A stretch of 63,834 nucleotides of DNA from Micavibrio sp. UBA2638. GTDB taxonomy: Bacteria > Pseudomonadota > Alphaproteobacteria > Micavibrionales > Micavibrionaceae. A model generated the notes under the pieces. The model saw nothing but the letters and a program-made list of their open reading frames with translations, did not search any database and was not told the origin of the DNA. Below, one piece after another: positions 59,817-63,834 of this stretch. The stretch is taken from positions 1-63,834 of the forward strand of contig DENS01000017.1 in NCBI GenBank assembly GCA_002359735.1, in the 5' to 3' direction. Within the stretch, counting starts at the first letter, position 1. Every line of letters starts with the position of its first letter. The position numbers and the translations under genes were made by a program.

Positions 59817-60722
59817 ATGAATACATTTAAAGCCATTACCCTTGGGGCCGCCGCCATCTGCCTTCTGGCCGGGACATCACTATCCGCTAGCGATGCTTAC
59901 GCCGCTGATGATACCTATAAGCCAAACCGTAAAGAGATGCGGCCAACACGGGATCAGATAGAGGAGCTTGGCTATACCGGCTCCCTGCCGCTGGATGAGT
60001 TTAAATATGTATTCGTACATAACCCGGAGGCACCGGAAGGGCACCTGACCCTGCGCGCATCAATCCCCGTACAGGTCCAGGGCTGTTACGAACTCTACGA
60101 ACCTGAAATTGAACAAAAGATTATGGGCTCCGCACTTGTTCTGGATACAAAAATGCCGTTAATGAGACCGCCAAGCAGTCAGGATAAAAACCCCGATTGT
60201 GACGTCAAGCAGTCCATTAGCGTCGAAACAAGCATTGACCGCGCCCAATTGATTGAAAACAACATTACAAAAATGCGGTTTAAATCCAAATACTTCACCA
60301 TATCCCGCGATATGGATATAACGGAGCATTCAGTGACGTTAACCGACCCTGCCAACAAAAAAGTGAAGCCCTACACATACTGGTCATTGCCTGCCAACGC
60401 TGTTGTCTTAAATGTTCCGATGTTTGATGATGACCTCACACAACATGATACCCAGCTTCAACAATTGGCCCGCGTTGCCAAAATTAAAGGGCTGGCCCCC
60501 GTCGAAGACCAAATCCCCGGCTACACGCCGTCCGGCAGAAATCACAACCGATTCTACTTTCTTGACACAAAAGGGGACGTACTGGATCTATTAAAACAGA
60601 GTGCGGGGCCCGTTACCATTGGACAAATCCATATTAAAGAACCATTTTATGGTCCAAACGGACAATATGATAAAGAAACTGGTATTGATATCATCGCGAT
60701 GATACCAGGCAGCGCCGATTAA
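59817..60722 (+). CDS. Secreted hypothetical protein
   Basis: A 301-residue exported protein; the ATG at 59817 gives a clean signal peptide (FKAITLGAAAICLLAGTSLSASDAYA). The mature part is rich in Asp, Lys and Pro, with two Cys, and no family is recognised. It sits between hrcA and grpE, which usually adjoin in alphaproteobacteria, and shares their direction, so it may be co-expressed with the heat-shock genes. Confidence 0.7.
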   Translation: MNTFKAITLGAAAICLLAGTSLSASDAYAADDTYKPNRKEMRPTRDQIEELGYTGSLPLDEFKYVFVHNPEAPEGHLTLRASIPVQVQGCYELYEPEIEQKIMGSALVLDTKMPLMRPPSSQDKNPDCDVKQSISVETSIDRAQLIENNITKMRFKSKYFTISRDMDITEHSVTLTDPANKKVKPYTYWSLPANAVVLNVPMFDDDLTQHDTQLQQLARVAKIKGLAPVEDQIPGYTPSGRNHNRFYFLDTKGDVLDLLKQSAGPVTIGQIHIKEPFYGPNGQYDKETGIDIIAMIPGSAD

Positions 60723-60751
60723 AGCGCCACATAAACAACTGGAGAGTAAAA

Positions 60752-61489
60752 ATGACGAACAATACCGCCGCCGGTGAAGGAAATAACGAGCCAAATAATC
60801 AGGAAAGTCATCAGGAAGAAAGTTTGGCACAGCGATCCGCGCGTTTAGAGGCCGAAGCCCAGGCCATGTATGACGCAAAAAAGGACCACGACCCATTGGC
60901 GCCCCAACCGGCGCCGGAAAACGCAGGCATGGCAGACGATGCCGAATATGAAGCGCTGCAGCACAAAGTGGAGGCCCTGCAAGGCGAACTGGACGCAACA
61001 AAAGACAAAATGCTGCGTGCCGTTGCCGATGCCGAAAATACCAAACGCCGCGCCTTGAAAGAACGTGATGACGCCAGCAAATTTGCCGTATCAGGTTTCA
61101 GCCGTGAAATGTTACCCGTTGCCGATAACCTGCGCCGCGCTTTGGATGCCATTCCCGATGACGTCAAAAGCGATGAACGTATCGCCAATCTGATTGATGG
61201 TATTGAAGCGACCGAAAGGGAATTAATGCGCGCCTTTGAAAAAAACGGCCTGCAAAAACTTGATCCGCTTGACCAAAAATTTGACCCGAATTTCCACGAA
61301 GTCATGTTCGAAACCCCGATGCCCGACAAAGCCCCGGGAACCGTTATTCAGGTCATGGAAACCGGCTATACGCTGCATGGCCGCCTGATCCGTCCCGCCC
61401 GGGTTGGCGTTGTCAAAGATGATGGTCAGGGCGGCGGGGCTGCTCCCGGTTCATCAGACCCCGGGCATAATCTGGATACCGAGGCTTAA
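60752..61489 (+). CDS. grpE: Nucleotide exchange factor GrpE
   Basis: A 245-residue GrpE, the ADP/ATP exchange factor of DnaK. The coiled-coil N-terminus (LEGELDATKDKMLRAVADAENTKRRALKERDDA, with Gln at the second position here) leads to the four-helix region and the beta wing with FDPNFHEVMFETPMPDKAPGTVIQVMETGYTLHGRLIRPARVGV. Longer than usual because of about 70 disordered N-terminal residues. GGAGAG precedes the ATG. Confidence 0.95.
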   Translation: MTNNTAAGEGNNEPNNQESHQEESLAQRSARLEAEAQAMYDAKKDHDPLAPQPAPENAGMADDAEYEALQHKVEALQGELDATKDKMLRAVADAENTKRRALKERDDASKFAVSGFSREMLPVADNLRRALDAIPDDVKSDERIANLIDGIEATERELMRAFEKNGLQKLDPLDQKFDPNFHEVMFETPMPDKAPGTVIQVMETGYTLHGRLIRPARVGVVKDDGQGGGAAPGSSDPGHNLDTEA

Positions 61490-61498
61490 AAAATCAGG

Positions 61499-61520
61499 TG
61501 CGGGCCGAACGAAGCCCGCA
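61499..61520. terminator. Stem-loop after grpE
   Basis: TGCGGGC (61499-61505) / GCCCGCA (61514-61520) pair around an 8-nt loop, 10 nt past the grpE stop. There is no U-tract, so it may be a 3'-end protecting hairpin rather than a true terminator. Confidence 0.4.
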
Positions 61521-61606
61521 TATTAAAGCCCGGATCAATCACAGATCAATCCATCCAGCCTTGCCAGACAATCCATCCCCGCCCCCCCAAAAAAACCACA
61601 ACATCT

Positions 61607-61636
61607 ATTGACATAAAAGAAAAAATATTTCATAAG
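61607..61636 (+). promoter_or_regulatory. Promoter with TTGACATAA -35
   Basis: TTGACA (61608-61613), a 17-nt spacer and CATAAG (61631-61636). ATTGACATAA is shared with the promoters at 4762 and 18752. It precedes the orphan gene at 61668, with about 25 nt of leader. Confidence 0.5.
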
Positions 61637-61667
61637 AACACCCAGATTGAAAAATTTGAGGTTTATT

Positions 61668-62171
61668 ATGAGTGTTGATCCGCAATTCCATTCAGAAGAC
61701 AACGTGACAGATTTACTACATGATATTATCAGTAAGTTAGGTTTAAGGGGAGCGCAGCACGAAGCCATTTTGCGCCGCGCCGGAAACATTATGGAACAGC
61801 GCCATAACCAGACACTGGAAGCCTTGCGTGAAAAAACCGCACCCATTTCCCCTTTATCAAAGGCGTTTTGGTCTGCCACCTTTAAGAACATGGGCACCCT
61901 GTTAAATATTTGGCCCAATACAAATTACAGAGCTCAAACCCAAGCCCAAGCGCAGGCTCAAGCGGAGAAAAAGCAAGAAAGCGCCAATACAACCGGCGGA
62001 TTAAACATAGACTTTAAACAGGTTCAGGATGATCTGCGCCGCGCCACGGCCCAGTACATCGTCGCGCATCGATTATCTTTGGCCCCCTTAAGCGAGAAGG
62101 AGAAGAACTTTCTTTTCCCTGAGGGCATTCCATCCCATAATTATGGGGCATCGCCCAGTTCAGAATTATAA
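61668..62171 (+). CDS. Hypothetical protein
   Basis: A 167-residue soluble protein from the ATG at 61668 (TGAGG upstream). Residues 1-75 are helical (VTDLLHDIISKLGLRGAQHEAILRRAGNIMEQRHNQTLEAL); a Gln/Ala repeat (AQTQAQAQAQAEKK) links to a second helical part. No family recognised. Located between grpE and dnaK on the same strand. Confidence 0.65.
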   Translation: MSVDPQFHSEDNVTDLLHDIISKLGLRGAQHEAILRRAGNIMEQRHNQTLEALREKTAPISPLSKAFWSATFKNMGTLLNIWPNTNYRAQTQAQAQAQAEKKQESANTTGGLNIDFKQVQDDLRRATAQYIVAHRLSLAPLSEKEKNFLFPEGIPSHNYGASPSSEL

Positions 62172-62295
62172 TTATTACGACCTGATTGATCCATTTGACC
62201 GGTCATTGCGTATTAAGGAATGTGATACGGATTTTTTACATGGTAAAATTCTCTGTGAAAAATCTGCATCTGCCTCTGGTATTCCGCATAAGCAA

Positions 62296-62324
62296 TTGAT
62301 ATAGTCCGCTATCAACAATATATA
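62296..62324 (+). promoter_or_regulatory. Sigma-70-like promoter upstream of dnaK
   Basis: TTGATA (62296-62301), a 17-nt spacer and TATATA (62319-62324), each one base from consensus. The start near 62331 would give a 77-nt leader to the dnaK ATG. The inverted repeat TGATA...TATCA (62298-62315) overlaps it. No sigma-32 or CIRCE element was recognised. Confidence 0.5.
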
Positions 62325-62407
62325 TGTGTGTAACCAAAGGGAATGAACCGAGGGGCGCCTATGGTAGGGCTCTTCAAAATTATTCGCCAAACTGTAAGAG
62401 GTATAAA

Positions 62408-63834
62408 ATGAGCAAAGTAATCGGTATCGATTTAGGTACAACAAACTCCTGTGTTGCCGTCATGGACGGTGACGAACCCCGTGTCATCGAAAACTCAGAA
62501 GGCACACGCACAACCCCATCCATGATCGCCTTCACCAAAGATGGTGAGCGTCTGGTGGGACAGCCTGCAAAGCGTCAGGCCGTGACAAACCCCAACAACA
62601 CGCTTTATGCGATCAAACGTTTGATCGGCCGCCGTTTTAACGACGCCGAAGCAAAAGACCTGATTAAAAAAGCCCCGTTTAAAGTCGTCGAAGGCGACAA
62701 TGGTGATGCATGGGTCGAGGTCGATGGCGAAAAATTCGCCCCGTCACAAATCTCCGCAATGGTTTTGGGGAAGATGAAAGAGACGGCCGAAAACTTCCTT
62801 GGTGAAAAGGTCACGCAAGCCGTCATTACGGTTCCGGCCTATTTCAATGACTCCCAGCGACAGGCGACAAAAGACGCCGGTAAGATTGCCGGGCTGGAAG
62901 TATTGCGCATTATTAACGAACCAACGGCCGCCGCATTGGCCTATGGTCTTGATAAAAAAGCAAGTGGTACAATCGTTGTTTATGACTTGGGCGGCGGTAC
63001 ATTTGACGTATCCGTTCTTGAAATCGGTGACGGCGTATTTGAAGTAAAATCCACAAACGGGGATACGTTCCTGGGTGGGGAAGACTTTGACAGCCGCATC
63101 ATTGATTATCTGGCCGATGAATTCAAGAAAGAACAAAGCATTGACCTTCGCGAAGACAAGCTGGCCCTGCAACGCCTGAAAGAAGCGGCAGAAAAAGCAA
63201 AGATTGAGCTTTCCAGCTCATCACAGACCGAAGTCAATCTTCCGTTCATCACAGCTGATGCCAATGGCCCGAAGCACTTGAACATCAAGATGAGCCGCGC
63301 CAAATTGGAATCTCTGGTCGAAGATCTTGTAAAGCGCACCATTGACCCTGTCAAAGCCGCCTTAAAAGATGCTGGTATCAAGGCTTCTGAAATTGATGAT
63401 GTGATTTTGGTTGGTGGTATGACCCGTATGCCAAAAATCATCGAAACCGTGAAAGACTTCTTCGGGAAGGACCCGCACAAAGGTGTAAACCCTGACGAAG
63501 TTGTCGCTGACGGGGCTGCTATCCAGGGCGGTGTCTTACAAGGGGACGTCAAAGATGTTCTTTTGTTGGACGTAACGCCGCTATCGCTGGGTATTGAAAC
63601 TCTGGGCGGCGTGTTCACACGTTTGATTGAGCGCAACACAACCATCCCAACCAAAAAATCACAAGTATTCTCTACAGCGGAGGATAGTCAGAACGCCGTA
63701 ACGATCCGCGTTTTCCAGGGGGAACGTGAAATGGCCGCAGACAACAAACTGCTGGGACAATTTGATTTGGTTGGAATTCCGCCGGCTCCGCGCGGCGTTC
63801 CTCAAATCGAAGTTACATTCGATATTGATGCAAA
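62408..63834 (+). CDS. dnaK: Chaperone DnaK (Hsp70), 3' truncated by window
   Basis: The first 475 residues of DnaK; the gene runs off the right edge. The ATPase domain has GIDLGTTNSCVAVMDGDEPRVIENSEG, TVPAYFNDSQRQATKDAGKIAGLEVLRIINEPTAAALAYG, VYDLGGGTFDVSVLEI and ILVGGMTRMPKI-type motifs, and the start of the substrate domain DVTPLSLGIETLGGVFTRLIERNTTIPTKKSQVFSTAEDSQ. AAGAGG lies before the ATG. Near grpE and hrcA, as expected for a chaperone cluster. Confidence 0.97.
   Translation, partial: MSKVIGIDLGTTNSCVAVMDGDEPRVIENSEGTRTTPSMIAFTKDGERLVGQPAKRQAVTNPNNTLYAIKRLIGRRFNDAEAKDLIKKAPFKVVEGDNGDAWVEVDGEKFAPSQISAMVLGKMKETAENFLGEKVTQAVITVPAYFNDSQRQATKDAGKIAGLEVLRIINEPTAAALAYGLDKKASGTIVVYDLGGGTFDVSVLEIGDGVFEVKSTNGDTFLGGEDFDSRIIDYLADEFKKEQSIDLREDKLALQRLKEAAEKAKIELSSSSQTEVNLPFITADANGPKHLNIKMSRAKLESLVEDLVKRTIDPVKAALKDAGIKASEIDDVILVGGMTRMPKIIETVKDFFGKDPHKGVNPDEVVADGAAIQGGVLQGDVKDVLLLDVTPLSLGIETLGGVFTRLIERNTTIPTKKSQVFSTAEDSQNAVTIRVFQGEREMAADNKLLGQFDLVGIPPAPRGVPQIEVTFDIDA

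Noticed and set aside
62172..62407. Sigma-32 heat-shock promoter for dnaK
   Set aside because: No CTTGAA with a suitably spaced CCCCAT-type -10; a sigma-70-like TTGATA/TATATA fits better.

Overview
The window reads as a contiguous chromosomal stretch of an alphaproteobacterium with moderate GC content and tight gene packing. The affiliation rests on gene content: 5-aminolevulinate synthase (the C4 route to haem), an alphaproteobacterial-type pyruvate phosphate dikinase, a Suv3-like helicase, a Rickettsia 17 kDa-type surface lipoprotein, xseB-ispA and dxs close together, rph/rdgB/hemW in one run, and hrcA/grpE/dnaK together. The many orphan secreted proteins, an IcmD/DotP-like protein and a BspA-type leucine-rich-repeat protein would fit a host-associated or predatory lineage (Micavibrio-like or deep Rhodospirillales). 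That placement is inference; no rRNA or tRNA gene lies in the window.

Layout. 1-6.1 kb: leftward ispH, a P-loop protein and rnhA; rightward lipoprotein and gmhA; a Tiki/ChaN-like protein and a PPP phosphatase. 6.2-12.5 kb: xseB-ispA, then a 3.1 kb block holding an LRR protein and two orphan genes, then dxs. 12.5-23.3 kb: a palindromic repeat and many small unknown genes, with HAD hydrolase, sppA, aroC, thioesterase, fabI and the 17 kDa antigen-like lipoprotein. 23.4-34.8 kb: pdxH, htpG, three secreted orphans around an AT-rich palindrome, a zincin-family protein lacking its HExxH motif, PCD, an RNase II/R homologue, a ThDP enzyme, a response regulator with a partner, and a tiny YjfB-like gene. 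34.9-46 kb: hemA, a TetR regulator, an adenosine-kinase-like gene, a macro-domain protein back to back with a peptide-binding protein, a heptosyltransferase-like gene, ygfZ and ppdK. 46-58.6 kb: GNAT protein, polyprenyl synthase, Rap1a-like protein, Suv3-like helicase, hemW, IcmD-like protein, rdgB and rph. 58.7 kb to the end: hrcA-X-grpE-Y-dnaK, with dnaK cut by the window edge.

How the genes fit together. Four genes serve isoprenoid synthesis (dxs, ispH, ispA, a long-chain polyprenyl synthase). hemA and hemW serve haem. gmhA and a GT9 glycosyltransferase point to heptose-containing LPS. htpG, hrcA, grpE and dnaK form a chaperone set. RNase HI, exonuclease VII small subunit, RNase PH, an RNase II/R homologue and a Suv3-like helicase act on nucleic acids.

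The most interesting signals are regulatory. hemA has a perfect FNR/FixK box centred exactly at -41.5 from a TSS predicted by a consensus -10, plus a near-consensus Fur box. Two unlinked orphan genes share an identical 18-nt block around a TTGACA -35, and two more orphan genes carry close variants. Several starts look leaderless, and three divergent gene pairs have overlapping or nearly abutting start codons. No intergenic stretch exceeds about 300 bp; the longest (20994-21218, 27460-27689, 62172-62407) hold promoters. No CRISPR array, insertion sequence or tRNA was seen.
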